From Volvox africanus (taxonomy: Eukaryota > Chlorophyta > Chlorophyceae > Chlamydomonadales > Volvocaceae), in contig BSDZ01000017.1 in the NCBI GenBank assembly GCA_030268105.1, forward strand, positions 992,001-1,056,000: a DNA stretch of 64,000 bases, in the 5' to 3' direction. The position numbers and the translations under genes are program-made. Numbering within the stretch: position 1 is the stretch's first letter; each line of letters begins with the position of its first letter. The notes below the pieces were generated by a model. The model had not been told where the DNA came from and searched no databases. It was given only the letters and a program-made list of their open reading frames with translations. Shown piece after piece: positions 1-12,900 of the stretch.

Positions 1-860
1 GAGGACATGCTCTCAGAGACTTGCCGGCGTCTTGAACCAGGGAACCTGCCCTATGCGGCCTACCGTGTTCTTTGCAGCTTGAATGTGCGTTACCACGGAC
101 AAGGTGAGCAGGATTAAAGGGCTTGTACATGCAGCCGTCCGTAATGTGGGCGTATGCAGATGAAAGATATAAGAAGCTGCTCTGTACGGCACCGTTGGAG
201 TGCGGGCAGGACCCCGCGACCCTTGATCATGCCGTTAAACTATCTGTCATAAGGCATACACATAGCAGCGCAGAGCGCGCCCAATTCGTCCCTAAAGGCC
301 TGCGGATACCGGTGCACTTGCAGCAGTTCCTTCTTTTAAGACGCCGAAGCTCGATTTGACATTTTGCGTTGGAACATACGTTCCTAAGACGGTTACAATC
401 TTGAAAATATCCTATAGACGTGTGCATGACCCCTGGTAGTCCTGTACTGTCTGTTGCAAGTCACAGCCTGTCTTCTATTCAGGTACTTAGTACGTCGTGG
501 CTGAAGTAATAAAGCGTCAATAAGAGAGTCAGAAAGTGGACAAAACGCGCTCCGCCGTACGATGTGAAGGTTGAAAATCTTCTAGTTCCCTAACCTCGGT
601 TGTATATCCCCTCTACGTAAAGACATGCAGTGCGTTCGGAGGATTTTTAGTATACGCTAGCGCTCGGATGTCACGATCACTGGCGTGTCAATTCTCAAAT
701 TACTGACTCAGTAAAGTTACGGGCTGCAATTTCCGTCATGCGTTAATGCATCTGCCCCGCCTGATAGGCAAATACTTGTAAGCCTACTACAGTGGATTTC
801 TAACACGCTAGCAACCTTCCACTGTGCACAGTTTGGCGGTTTTCGCAAGCGTCTTGAGCG
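1..860. other. 5' flank, no gene recognised
   Basis: No exon in this stretch could be supported on either strand. The open frames are short, have no family resemblance and do not join across plausible splice sites. The right part should hold the promoter and 5' leader of the PEX3 gene starting at 861, but I see no clear TATA box or other element. Confidence 0.5.
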
Positions 861-3800
861 ATGGATTTCGTTCGCAGGTGGGTAGACGTAGCTTAACTTA
901 TCATAGTCGTGCTGATGTTCTGTCTTAAAACGTATTTATGACTCTTTGCTGACCTGGACTTCAGACGCAAGCGTTTAATCGTTGGCGTCGCGGCTGGAGC
1001 TGCTGGAGCTGCTGCCGCCTATTACTGGTAAGATAACAAACTGTAATGGATAGCGTGTCACGGTGGGCGCTTCCCATGGTTGACTCGGACGCCGGTTCAT
1101 CCCCACTTATTTGAGGTTCCGTGGGCGGAAGGCGGGAGCTTGGTTGAATTATTGATCGCATTAAGCTTAAGAATGTCGGCGCTAGAAACCCTAATTTTTT
1201 GGGGGGTAGAGATGGGGAGGGTTGCAACGCCAAGGGGTTAAGCACCGAGTGCCTAAGCCGCACACTTTACGGCTGCACCAGAAGCGGCCGAGCACTGGAA
1301 TTCTTGTTTCTAATTCCATGCATCCGACATGTATCAGTATTGCGGTTGGCTGTCTAGGGTATTGAAATTTTACTGCCGTTCAGACCCCCTGTTGTGTGTA
1401 GGATAGGGGGGTACATCACCCGTGGCCACTAACCTGGCAGTCCCTACCTTCCCCGGTGTTTCGGGGCACCCTCATCCAGTCTCCCATGCCGACTTCTCCG
1501 AAATCAGTGGTTTTCCCAGGTTCAGCACCCACCACCAGCATCCAGCGGAATCTGCCGAATCAACTAAGGCGTCAACTCCGCTACTGGTCAGCTCGCAGGT
1601 CACTTTAATTGGGGTCGTCACCGTCCATCGACATGGGGGCACCCTGCCCTTAACGTTGGGTCTTTGGCCCGCTCTCAGTCGGGGTAGAACCTGGAACTCC
1701 AGGGGCATATTAGTCGTGCCATAACAGTCGTGCCTGAACACGGATTGTGTTGATTGTTGTCTTGATTCATATCCCAATCCTTTCATATTTCTCCGCTCAT
1801 AGGTGGATGGGCTACAATAAGACGAAACTCGAGCAGAAGAGGAGGTGAGGTCCTTGTTGAGTGATCCCGGCCCTGTATGTGCTCGTATGTGAACGGAATG
1901 CAAAGTTACATGGGGCAGTACCAGCCAAAATGGGCATTCCTTATACAGTCAAAGCGGACTGTTCATTCGAACCCCATATATCAACACCCAGGAACCATAT
2001 GGCTTAAAATCTCTAGAAAGGCCACGAAAACCTTGGATGAACGAGATATACTGCAGACGATAACACAAACAGGTGAGGGCAAGGTACACGTCCCTCGGTT
2101 AACGGCCGCAGTGCCCAACGAGCGTTACAGCCCGTCGCATCAGTGGAAAATCAACAGATGCCTTTCACACATCAAAATATCGGTATCTGGGTGTGCGAGG
2201 ATACAGGATTTACTGCGTTCAGCTAGAGACGTGTTATAAGGCTGTGTAAAGCCCGGAATTCGAGTTCGTGCTTGGGGGCTGGGGCATGGCACAGTCATCA
2301 ACGCTGGTCAGGATAAGGGTGGCCGCCGAGAGACTTGTGTAGGGCATCCGGATGAAGCTTCTAGCACGCTGACGGGAGCCGTTGCGCTTGGAGGTGGTAT
2401 GGTCTGTAGGTACGCAAAGTACTAGTACACCGACTGCAGGCAAGGAGTGCATCAGTATTAGCTGTCAAAAGCCGTAACCGATATCACAGCTCTTAAAGCT
2501 CTTAAAGCTCATCATCTGAATTTGGGGCAGCAGTGTAACCTCAAAACATATTCTGGCGAGTTTAAATACTCTTGGCGCTGAGGTGCCTAAACTGTTGGCT
2601 TTGGTCCATCACTTTTGTAACTGACCCACATTCCGTCGGTCTTCTTGCATCCCTATTCCGACTGAACAGTGTTGAAAAGGAGCTGACCGCCATCTTGCGG
2701 GGGGCTGCCCTGCACAATGGCCTGGGCAGTAGCGGCGGCGTCGGTGTCGACGGCGGCGGTGATACTGACGGTGACGAGTGCGGGTCGCCAGACCTCGATG
2801 AATCGCTTGACAGCCACTTCAATTACATTCAGAAGGTCTCCGCTCCGCAGGTAGGGTACTTTTATCTTCGTCCGTGTCTCGCTCACTCTGTTCCCACCTT
2901 CTCTTTCTCCCCGCTTCTCCATCCCTCTCCCTCCGTTTCCGGTTTGGTCTAGGCCTCCTATCTGTACCCTAAGCGCATGAAGGGTCCGATCAGCAAGGAA
3001 GCCTAAGGTCTTAAGAATGCGTGACGCTGACATGCAGAGATCCTTCGCCATGGGGATCGGCGTAGTCACGGTCGCCGTCCGTTTGCGCCTTAGGATTGAC
3101 GTCGGGCTCGTCCGAGCGACCAAAGCTCTTCGGCCTTCTACCCAGGTCCTGTTGGTTGGAGCCTTTCGCCCTTCTTTCTTGGTTATCCACCAGAGTTATT
3201 GGCCCACGCTAACTCAGCATCATGCATCTTACCGTGCAGGATGCAAGAGCCTTGGGCTTTCCTTGTTTTGTGCTGCGGCTCGCTTCCTATCACAGCCTAC
3301 GCGCTCTACGTACTATTTTAAAGGAATTATAAAGAGGCAGGATTACGACACTGTACAATTTTGGACCTTAGGGGCGCCACATGAGTTGCTAACGGGTTCT
3401 TTGTTGTTGTTGGGCCTTTTTCGAATTGTCCCACAGGAGCTGTCGAACCTGCTGCCTCGATTACAGGCGACCTTATTTAAGGTTAGTGGTAACGACTTAT
3501 TTAGGACAGCTGGGCGGCGGGCAAGTCCTCCTCGGCACCTTGTTCCTGTGTCTAGGACATACCTCAGGGGGTCTGGATATTGAGCTCAGCTCACTCCACA
3601 GGAAACGATGTAGCCCGTTGCTTTCCAAAGCGTCCCCGAAGGTCGGCGCGCCGTGTTGTGTGCGCCAGGCAGGTTTTAGGTGTGCACTCCAGTGCGACCC
3701 AAATTGGGTGGGTGTTGTTGGAACAGCTAGAATTCGCACTCCCACTATCGACACTTCGACAAAGGCTACACGGTGATAACTTTAACAAACGGCGCCTTTT

Positions 3801-6452
3801 TCCGCCGCGCAGTTGACCGACGTTTCCTTGGTCAAGCAGTTGCAGCAGCAGTTACAGCAACAGGCACAACAACAGGAGACCGGCGGCAGAGACAGTGGCA
3901 GCGGTGGGGTCGTGCAGCAGCAGTTGCGATTGCTGGCGCGGCTGTGCTTTGGGCGCACTGTGGCGGCGGCTTTCCTGCTTCCGTTGATGGATTTGTGTGT
4001 GCGGACCAAGCTCAATATCATCGGTGAGGCGGTGGGATGCTGGGGCAGGGGGCTAGGCGGGGCCGAGTCGCATCAAAGCTTTTGCGGGTTGCAAAGTCTG
4101 GGGGAGGTGGTACTCACCAGGTGAATGGGAAGTGGGTAGATTTTTGGAAAATATGTGGCTTTGTGGACCATATCACGCCTGGCCTATGTGTCCCTCTTCT
4201 ATTTGCGTAGGCACATTACCGTAGCCTGCGCTTCAAAGGTTGTCCTGACGCTCCGCTTTGCCTTCTGGGTTTGGTCCAGCTGGGTTGGGGCCGGCGCATC
4301 AGGTCTGTTGTAACATCGGTACTCCGACCCCTTGGATGTCCACAATTCATTCCAGGTCGGCATCTCTTCCTCCAGGAGAAATTCTCGAAGCTGCGGCAGC
4401 CGGTGGCGCCTGCTGCTCGCATGCGGCTACCTCCACGGCTAACCGCTGCTGCAGTGGAGTCCTTCCTGGCGTGCGAACAACTCGCGGAGCGAGGATGCGC
4501 GTGGCTGGCAGAACAGGTGCGTCCCATGAGGAAGAAAGTGTAAGTTTGGGCTTAGCTTGCGAACCACGAAGAGAAGGCGAGCGTGTCAGGATTTTCTGGA
4601 AGCCAGTCACCTAGCACGGGTGATGGATGAAAGGGATATCTGCGACGCCCATCTGTTTATGCTCGCTGCGTAAGGCATTACATCTCAATTTCTATTTCCC
4701 TCCCTGCCGCTGCTGCCTGCTTCTGAAACTGTTTCTGACCTGTCCTTCCTGCTACTGCCGCCGTTGCAGGCTATGCTAGTTGCTGATCGGGTCTTGGAGG
4801 GGATCCCGATGGATACAAATGTGACACCGGAAGAGCTTGCGGACATGGTCCAGGTGGGGAGAATTGCCCAGAGAGGGGCCTATGAGGGCTCAAGACGAAT
4901 GCGTTGGCGTTCGAGTTGGGGACCTATACTCATCACCATCACCATCATCAGAGCCGAAGTCTTTTACTGGCATGCGGCATAGCTGTCGGAAGCCATCTGC
5001 AGATTATACTGTTTCCCAACCGATTGTCCGTTTACCTATCCTGGCTTGGTCATTCCCGTCCCTTCCTAAGCAACATTCCTGTCTTTTGCACCCGCCAAAT
5101 ACGGGTGCGGGCATTTGCATTATTTCAACTCTTACCCTATCCTGTAAAGGGTGGACTATGTGGCGTTGTCAACTGCGTTCCTTTTGTTATTATCGAAATT
5201 TTATCCTGTTGACCCTTCCACCCTGACCCGTCGCACGTCTCCTCACACGCCGACCCATCAGGCCATGGCGACCTACCTTGGACAGGCCGTCACTGCCGCC
5301 GGCCCTACCTCCCCCACCGGATGCATCTGGGTGGATACTATTGTCGGGCAAGCGGGGATGCAGACAGCGGGCGTGGATGCCGCCGCTGCATCGGGCAGCG
5401 CAGATGCTTACCGGCGGGCGTTATCCAACGCAGCCATGGTGGAGGAGCTGGAATCGGAGCTGCGACGCGTGCTGTGCAATTACCGATTTGGGTGAGGAAG
5501 ACCAATGTGTAGTTTGGCTGATATAAATGGCTGGGGAAATCCGTGAATGGACACCTGGGGTGGAGGAACGGACTAAGTTGGGTTGCGCGGGGCTAACCCT
5601 GAAGGTACTAGCTAACAGCAGTAGACTGAAAACGGAGGCAGGTTGGGTCCAGTGCTCTTAGTTCCTATTCTTACAACATGTTATCTCCTTCCCACTGCAC
5701 AACGTGCCTTCTGAGATCATCCAGCACATCCGGGTCTGTCGATTTTTCCTAGCTTCTTGTTACCATTTCATTTTCGCCCCTGTGTTTGCAGAGACGCTCT
5801 TCACGCTGCTGTAAGCCAGTGTCTGAGTACCTGTGCGGCACACATTCACGCGACTTTCATTTCCCAAGCTGCAGCTCAGCAGCAGCAGCAACAACAACAA
5901 CAAAGGCTAAGTTCAGCACAGCAATTCCAGGACCAAGGCCAGCTACCGCTAGGGCAGCAGCACAGCCCGTCGCAGCCGCAAAGCTCATTCGGGGTATTGG
6001 AGGGCATCCCAACCCGGCATCCACAGCAGCGGATTTTGTCGCCGTTTAGTGCGGCGTCGCAGTGCTGCACAGAAACGACGACAGAGTGCGTGAATGAGGA
6101 TCAACGAGGGGACGGACCGACAGATGCGACGGTAAGGGCGAGAGCAGAAGCGGCGCAGGCGCGGGCGCGGGCGGAGGTGAAGCCGCCGGTGCAAGCACCA
6201 CCGCCTGCCCCATCGCCGTCGTTGGGTAGCGGCGGAAGCGCTAGCAGCGGTAGTCTCGGTAGGGCGGCTTCTCTGGCAGCGGCCGCCGTGGCAGCAATGC
6301 AGCCGCGGCCGCTGGCCCGCTGCCTTAAGGTGGTGCAGAGCGCCTGTGACCCGCTCTTCGTGGACGCGCGAGAGGTGTCAGCTCGCATCGCCTGCTTGCC
6401 GCCGGTCATGTCCTTATGCGCCGTAGCGTTTGCGGCACCTCTGGAGTTGTAG
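861..6452 (+). CDS. PEX3: Peroxisomal biogenesis factor 3 (PEX3), nine exons
   Basis: PEX3 is the peroxisomal/ER membrane anchor that docks PEX19 and inserts peroxisomal membrane proteins. My model is exons 861-877, 965-1027, 2670-2850, 3437-3481, 3813-4023, 4356-4516, 4770-4853, 5262-5491 and 5792-6452; all phases agree and give about 550 residues. The start MDFVR followed by RRKR and an Ala/Gly-rich membrane helix matches the plant PEX3 N-terminus. Exon 3 carries LDSHFNYIQ, the conserved 'AHFxxIQ' region. Exons 5 and 6 join to LNIIGRHLFLQEKF, the family's most conserved motif, after a second hydrophobic stretch. The last exon encodes the C-terminal helices plus Gln-, Ala- and Gly-rich insertions, which make the protein longer than the ~370-390 residues of animal and plant forms. 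Intron 2 holds a repeat element (1393-1686). The family call is firm; the borders of exons 3 and 4 are the least certain. Confidence 0.85.
1393..1686 (+). mobile_element. ~290-bp repeat element, copy 1 (in PEX3 intron 2)
   Basis: This segment is nearly identical to the reverse complement of 9058-9351. It starts near TGTGTGTAGGATAGG and ends near GTCGGGGT. Few differences are visible, for example around 1655. An ~80-codon frame is open in both copies, but it has no start context or family resemblance. No convincing target duplication flanks this copy. It looks like a short non-autonomous transposon or a solo terminal repeat; the class is unknown. Confidence 0.7.
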
Positions 6453-6611
6453 CAGTTTCCGCAGCCTTGGTACGTCGGTACGTTGGCGGCGTTTGCAGGA
6501 GTTAACAAAAACTTCCTGCGGGAAGTGCAGACCTTGTTGCATGTGGTGAAGTGTGTCTGGCCGCCTTTGTGGCCGACCCCGTGTTTTGAGACCCGGAGTG
6601 TGAAATGGTGA

Positions 6612-6616
6612 TGTAA
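6612..6616 (+). promoter_or_regulatory. Candidate TGTAA poly(A) signal of PEX3
   Basis: TGTAA is the usual polyadenylation signal of chlorophycean algae. This one lies 160 bases after the PEX3 stop codon, a plausible 3' UTR length. It is a five-base motif, so chance occurrence is possible. Confidence 0.45.
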
Positions 6617-9045
6617 AGTCGTCGTCTTGAAATGGTCATCTCGAGTAAACTCTTCTCCCGAGTCCCTTGTTTAACATATCGGCAACTCCTTCTCATCCAG
6701 ATTTTGGTCTTCTTTTCTTCTCTGCACACGGATATGTGCTGCGGTCCCTTTCCGGATGCGGCGAATGAGCTGCAGTGCGCCGCTGTCTTGTTGGGACGGG
6801 GTAGACGAGGGCAGGGAGGAGGACGAGAAAGCGACGGGGAACACATACCGGTACAGAGACCGTTAGTAATGCGACAAATCAAACCAAGATGGGATTGCAC
6901 GAAGATGCTGGAACTGATTTCGATTTCGAGCGGCGGGTCGTCATCTTGTACGAATCGTATAGCCGTTGAGGCTTGCTGGGGCTGTACGCTGTATTGCATT
7001 GATATGGTGAGGATAATAACGGCGGACCTTTGCGGGTGAGTGTTTGAAAAGTCGGGTCGAGCTACGCCAGGTTGGATGGGATCTCAGGCCATTATAGGGT
7101 TTGGCCCCCGAACGCTCAACGCTCCTCTTGTCGTGTGTGCGATATTATGGTTTGCGTTCCGCTTGCTTGTGTCTTCACGGCGAAGGATTCTGCAGCACAT
7201 CTGTCTGAACGCGTTTTTGGTGTTTTTTGGTCGTAGCGCAGTTTGCAAGGGGAGTGGCAATGGTGTTGTGGACGTGTCTCAGATGCTGTGCAAAGCCCGT
7301 TGCGTAGCGCAAGGCGGTGACGGTCTGTCAAGTGGCGGCACTTGGTTGCGGCACTTGCGCGAACAACGGAATCGTTGCTTGCCTGTGAGCCGATGCGATG
7401 TACCGACGTTGTGACACCGGTGATGGTTATTCCTTGCACAAAAGCACCAGCCGCGGTAGTTTATTTTAGCATGGGACGAAGCATTACGTCACCGCCGCCA
7501 GTACACCTTTGAGCGGCGACGCATGTCCTCGGTACCGGCAGTTTTTGGTGCGGTGTGATGTGCTGTTCTCTTTTAGGTGTCATCGTTAGGATGGAATGGA
7601 CTTTCGTGTCCAGTGCGTCGACTGGAGGTTATGTTCGACGGATTCTAGGATGACGATTTGACTCCCTGGCCTTCACTGGGTATGTGGTGTGCGGCTTTTT
7701 GCTGCCTCGCTTCTGTAACACTATTAGAGCGGTGGGCGGCTGGGGCAATGGAAGCTTGTTTTGGTGGTGGTAGTCATGGCGACTGAATGAGGTAAATGGT
7801 TAGCGCGTTTGATGGTGACGTAAAAGCGCATGCATGGCTGAACTGATTAACCTGCTGCTGCTTGACAATTGTTGTTTATGGACGGCGTCAGAGGGAATTA
7901 TAACCATGGGGATGGCGACGGACGTAACGCCTTTTCCATCATTAAGGCCGAAGCACACTGAGGTGCGGTGGGCTGAAAGATGAAGGGGTAGGTTAGTTTC
8001 TGTCGGGAAGCGATGGAGAGATACTCCCGGCAGTTGCGGACCGCCGACCCCTAGTGGAGAAAAATGGATGAGGGGGGGGGAGGAGATTGTGAAGAGAAAC
8101 GTCCTGTGAAATACCCTGAGGATGAGATCTCGTGTGCCGTATTAGTCGCATTCCTGCAGCTGCATGTCTGTTTTGCGTTGTGTGAAGGAAGGGATTCAAG
8201 CACACTTACTTGGCCCTGTTCTGACGCCTGACAAGGGCAATGCACGCATACACACAGACTGTTATCGTGAAAGTTTAAGAGGGGTCCGATTTCTCCGTAA
8301 TGCTTCGGCAGACAAGGAGTGTTGGAGCCGAATGGCTAGCCATCAGTGTTGTGTGGGTCCGACTCGTATTCAACCGCTTGGCGAAGCACAAACTACTTAA
8401 CTGAATAGGTATGATGTCCTTGCTATGTGGATCTTGCCCTTCCTTCTCGTCCCTCTGGCACAGGGAGTATATATATAAGGAGGAATTGCGAGGTGACATG
8501 AAAGGGCAGGGATATTCATTTGGTAAAGATTTCTGCACTTCCGGCTACCTTCCAAGATGAGAATGTGGAGCCGCTTTGACTTGTGCCCTTGTGTCGCTAG
8601 AAGTTGGACCGATTTGGCCTGGGTTCCAAGTCGATTGATGGATCCTGCCAGTGTAAAATACTACGCCCGCTTATGCGCGATGGACATTTGATCCCACAAT
8701 CCCAGAGTCTGGCTGCGTATTGCAAGGGCGACATGGATATCACCTGGTGTACAGTCATCGACCGCATGCACAGCCTCCGCTTTCACTGGTCGCAGCTGCT
8801 AATGCGTGTGACCGCAAACGGTGTAGCGGGTGCAGGCTGTAGATCATTTCATTGGTAATCGTTGGGCGATTTAGGTTTGTTTATGTGTCTGCCTCTTTAC
8901 GACGATGCGAATTCCGTACACACAATCCCGGCGCGCAACCATGTTCGAATTCCCGCACCCATCGCACGCAGGGGAGATATCCCTTCTTTTTCACAAATCT
9001 CTACTCTTCGGCTACGTCCAGAAATCAAAGACACGAATCTTAAGA
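6617..9045. other. Intergenic region after PEX3, no gene recognised
   Basis: Several short open frames exist on both strands (for example 6632-7039 and 7040-7414 on the plus strand), but none shows family motifs or splice partners in matching phase. I see no RNA gene and no other repeat. Confidence 0.5.
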
Positions 9046-9057
9046 CACTATGATTTT

Positions 9058-9351
9058 ACCCCGACGGAGAGCGGGCCAAAGACCCTAATGTTAAGGGCAG
9101 GGTGCCCCCATGTCGATGGACGGTGACGACCCCAATTAAAGTGACCTGCGAGCTGACCAGTAGCGGAGTTGACGCCTTAGTTGATTCGGCAGATTCCGCT
9201 GGATGCTGGTGGTGGGTGCTGAACCTGGGAAAACCACTGATTTCGGAGAAGTCGGCATGGGAGACTGGATGAGGGTGCCCCGAAACACCGGGGAAGGTAG
9301 GGACTGCCAGGTTAGTGGCCACGGGTGATGTACCCCCCTATCCTATACACA
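9058..9351 (-). mobile_element. ~290-bp repeat element, copy 2, with target-site duplication
   Basis: Inverted copy of 1393-1686. It is flanked by a direct repeat of 12-13 bases, ACACTATGATTTT, at 9045-9057 and again at 9351-9363, which is what insertion of a mobile element leaves behind. Duplications of this length are longer than those of most LTR elements (4-6) or Tc1/hAT elements (2-8), and no poly(A) tail is visible, so the family is open. The intact duplication and high identity to copy 1 suggest a recent insertion. Confidence 0.75.
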
Positions 9352-9968
9352 CACTATGATTTTTCTCTTTCCTAACCTATAATTTTCCGGCGGTCGCCTT
9401 CTATGCACCAACGGAACATACACCAGTCTTGCGTGCAACGATTAAACATCAGAGACAACGCGTGCGCTTCCTTCTTTGATCGACTTCAACAACGTGTGTT
9501 ACCTACGCCATGAGCGACGCCGTGAGTTTCATTTTAGGCTGCACACACGCACGCAGCATTGACAGACGGCTTAGCCAGTCGACTCTTTAATAACATTGAC
9601 ATGGTAAGCTAATTCCCGCCCAGATGAGGCTTTCTAGGGTCGGACTTGACCTGTACCACGGTTTGCCACTGCTCATTGTTATATTGTCAGTAGCATGTCC
9701 ATGAAATGGTCACAATTCGTTGTCACCTACCCATTCGCCCTCACAGGGCAACTTTGACAGCCTGCGGATATGCGGAAGCCCTGGAGAGGACCCCATCCGC
9801 CACAGAAATAAATAGCTCGTACCAGCGCAACCTGCCAGAAAACATCCACGCCGCTGCTTCATCGTCTGCTCCGACGGGAGGGCAGAGCCACGGAGCCAAG
9901 TGACTGAGAGAGACCGAGCTGCAGTCACGGCCCTCACGACTCTGCACAACCGAGAGGGACCTTGCTAC

Positions 9969-12900
9969 TTACAGACCGTTGTACGGCCCCTTCTGCGGCA
10001 GGAGCTGCTGTGGCGGGTACTGGTACAGCTGCTGCGGTGGGTATTGCTGCGGCTGTGGAGCCGGCTCCGGAGCGCCATACATAATGTTGCCGTCGGGATT
10101 TTCCACCGTGAGCCCCGGTACCTGAACAAAGTTTAAAACGGGATTCCAGCCGGGGGGTGGGAGAAGGATTAAGTGGCCTAGGTAACTGCAAATAGCGAAC
10201 GCCCCTCTGAGCTCGGAAAACGATAGGCAGAGTCCGCGTGTGAGGAAGCCAGCAGGCATGTGAGGAATTCAGACCTATGGCCATGGCGGTGGTAGAAAAT
10301 GATGTGCGAGGTATGGGTTGCGAGATGCAACACGGCACGCCACGGGATGTGATATGCTACGCGCGCCAACCGGCAATCGCGCTGGCCTCACAAATGCCCA
10401 CCCCGACATCACAACAGTAGAGCGGCGTACACCCCTGGCAGGGAAACGCACGACAAAGACTCAAACGCAAAAGATGGATAACACCCGCATTAGTCAATAC
10501 CCAAAGATAATCTCACCGCACCTGTAACTTGATCTGCCACAATTGAAGTCCCGCTGCCCTCCTTAAACACTCCCCACAAGACCCGTCGTACCAATGCTAC
10601 TTCACATGCCAGCCCCCCATCCGCAGCCCTTGATGGCCCCTTGTTTCTTCCTCGTGCCCAGCCGGATGCCGGCTCCATTCCACCCATAACCTTCATCCAA
10701 ACCTCGTCCCTCGTTCACCTGCGCGAACAGGCTGTGCACTTCTGGATGAGTGACACGGCGCTGATCCTTATCGAACGCGTAGCAAATGTAAATTGTATTG
10801 ATTGCGTCCATCAGCAGACCCGCCACAAAAGAAAGCACATAGGCCATCCTGCAGGGAAGGAAGAAAGTCAACAGAAGAGGGAAGCGAGATAAAACCTGGA
10901 AGCGCAGATAAGGCTGCGTTGATGCCGGCTACCGGATGCAAAACTTGTACAGATGCACAGGCAAACACAGAGGGAGGCAGGCCTGGGCGAAAACATTGGC
11001 GGCGTAACTGTGGCTGCGACCGTACTCTCCGCTGCTGTCGGTGAAGATATAACTTGCAATGCTTCACAATTCTTGGCGCCACGCCAACATCAGCCGTTTC
11101 GTCCGTTAGCCCAATTTCCCTGGTGATCTCACCCGTAGAGCGAAGCCTTTCGTTCCACGGTGCTGCCCGGAACTATCATCTGTTTGGAGAGTACATTGCC
11201 AAAGCGCCCTGATTGCCCGCCATTCCCTTGCTTACAAAAAAAAGCATAAGATGCCAACAACGATCGGCACGCCCCACTTAGCGCTGCCATCTTTGTTCTT
11301 GGTCATGCCGTACGTGATGCTGAAGACGATGCCGCCCCAGGACAGAGAGAACAGGAAGACGGTGAAGCCCAGGACGCGCTCCGGAACCCACCTGTGATGG
11401 ACATTCGCTGGTGGTTAAATGGTCTCGCGTGTTACCGACTGCTTACGCCTGTCTCCAGATAGGCACAGGGCACTGGAGAAGAGGGAAGGCTCGTCCTTCC
11501 CGCAAAGGTAAGGTGCACACGGGCGTGCGCGGGCATGCGGCTGTACTCTCACTCGCAAAAGAGGCAATGGCCGGCCTATAAGGTCTCACCATATGGAGTA
11601 GGTCTGCAGGAAGTTCTTAGTCAGTGTCTCGAACACAGCCCGAGCGGCGGGCAGGAAGCCCTGGCCCGTAATGGCGGTGGCGATGGTGGCGAAGCTCGTG
11701 AATTTTTCCTGCGGGATGGTTTGGTGCGAGGGTGGAGGCGCCAGGTATTAACGCACAAGGTCGCGACATTCATGGGGGAAAGCTCAAAAGCATCCTAAAT
11801 TGCATACACACGGAAACCTAACGATGAACGGGGTATTCAAAGCGAGGGTGCCGCATTCCTCCTATACCATGCACAACACATTCCGCCGTTTCACACCGCT
11901 ACGCCACGTGTTGGCCGGGGCCGACTCCCGGACCAGCCTATGCAGGTTCCTCCCCCCGCTCTCTCCCATCCTCCTTCCCGGCAGCAAATCCCAACACGCA
12001 ATACTTTGACCTCTCCCTGCCTCTCAGTCCCCTGCTGCTACGAGGCGCTTACTAGGAGAGCCAGGATGGGCTGCGCGATGCAATTAATTATACAACAGAT
12101 GATGTTGTTGCGGGCCGCTCTTTGCAGCAGTCGGCGCACGAAGTTGATGATGGTGATGATTGCAGAGGCAAAGGCGACCGAGCCGAACGAGGTGGTCAGG
12201 CAGTGGCGCAGCGCTTGACGCACACTGCCGCGCGTTAAGTTGTTCATCCTGCCTACCACGGCCGAGCTGCCTGCGGGTTGATTGGGAGGGAAGGAGGGTA
12301 ACCGACCCTTCAGAAAACGCGAAAGCGTGATTATGAATGCAAGCCGGAATTGGATACAGATGTCTTTCACGCTTCTGTGAAACAGCAACGACGACCATCT
12401 TGGAGGACCCCAGCGAATACATATAATAGATTAATCTAGATACACAAAACTCCAACGCAACCATCGTCTGCAGCCCCAATACTTATCAGTGGCATGTGCT
12501 CCAGAGATAATTCAGCATGCGAGATCATCATCAAACAGTTCACTACCACGCTGGCCGACCCGTCACACAACCCTGATCGATTCATCCCTCACTTGTACCG
12601 CAGTCGCCTTAAGGGGTGATTGAAGTCCATCATCCTTTAGCCAGCCGTCCCAGTCAGTTTAGGAAACGACCAGGCCACAGCTTCATCTGTGGCCCAGCCT
12701 GTTCCCCAGCCCCGGTGACCCCAGCCTCTTTGCTGCACCCATTCTGCATCCCCAATCTCACCTAGTGCTGGTGCAGAGAAGTACCACTGGCTCAGCGTAT
12801 CAGCCACCGTGTAGAGCTTGATTTCCAGGATGAGCATGGTGGTCCACGAAATGAAGATGGCGTCGAAAATGCAGTAGATTATGGCCCAGGTTCTCTGCTT

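Noticed and set aside
1422..1724. 100-codon open frame as a protein-coding gene
   Set aside because: It is inside the repeat element, is duplicated at 9056-9322, and has no ATG in good context and no family resemblance.
4929..4951. Run of His codons (CATCACCATCACCATCATCA) resembling a hexahistidine tag
   Set aside because: It lies in a PEX3 intron, in a frame that is not part of the gene, and no vector sequence surrounds it. It is a CAT/CAC simple repeat.
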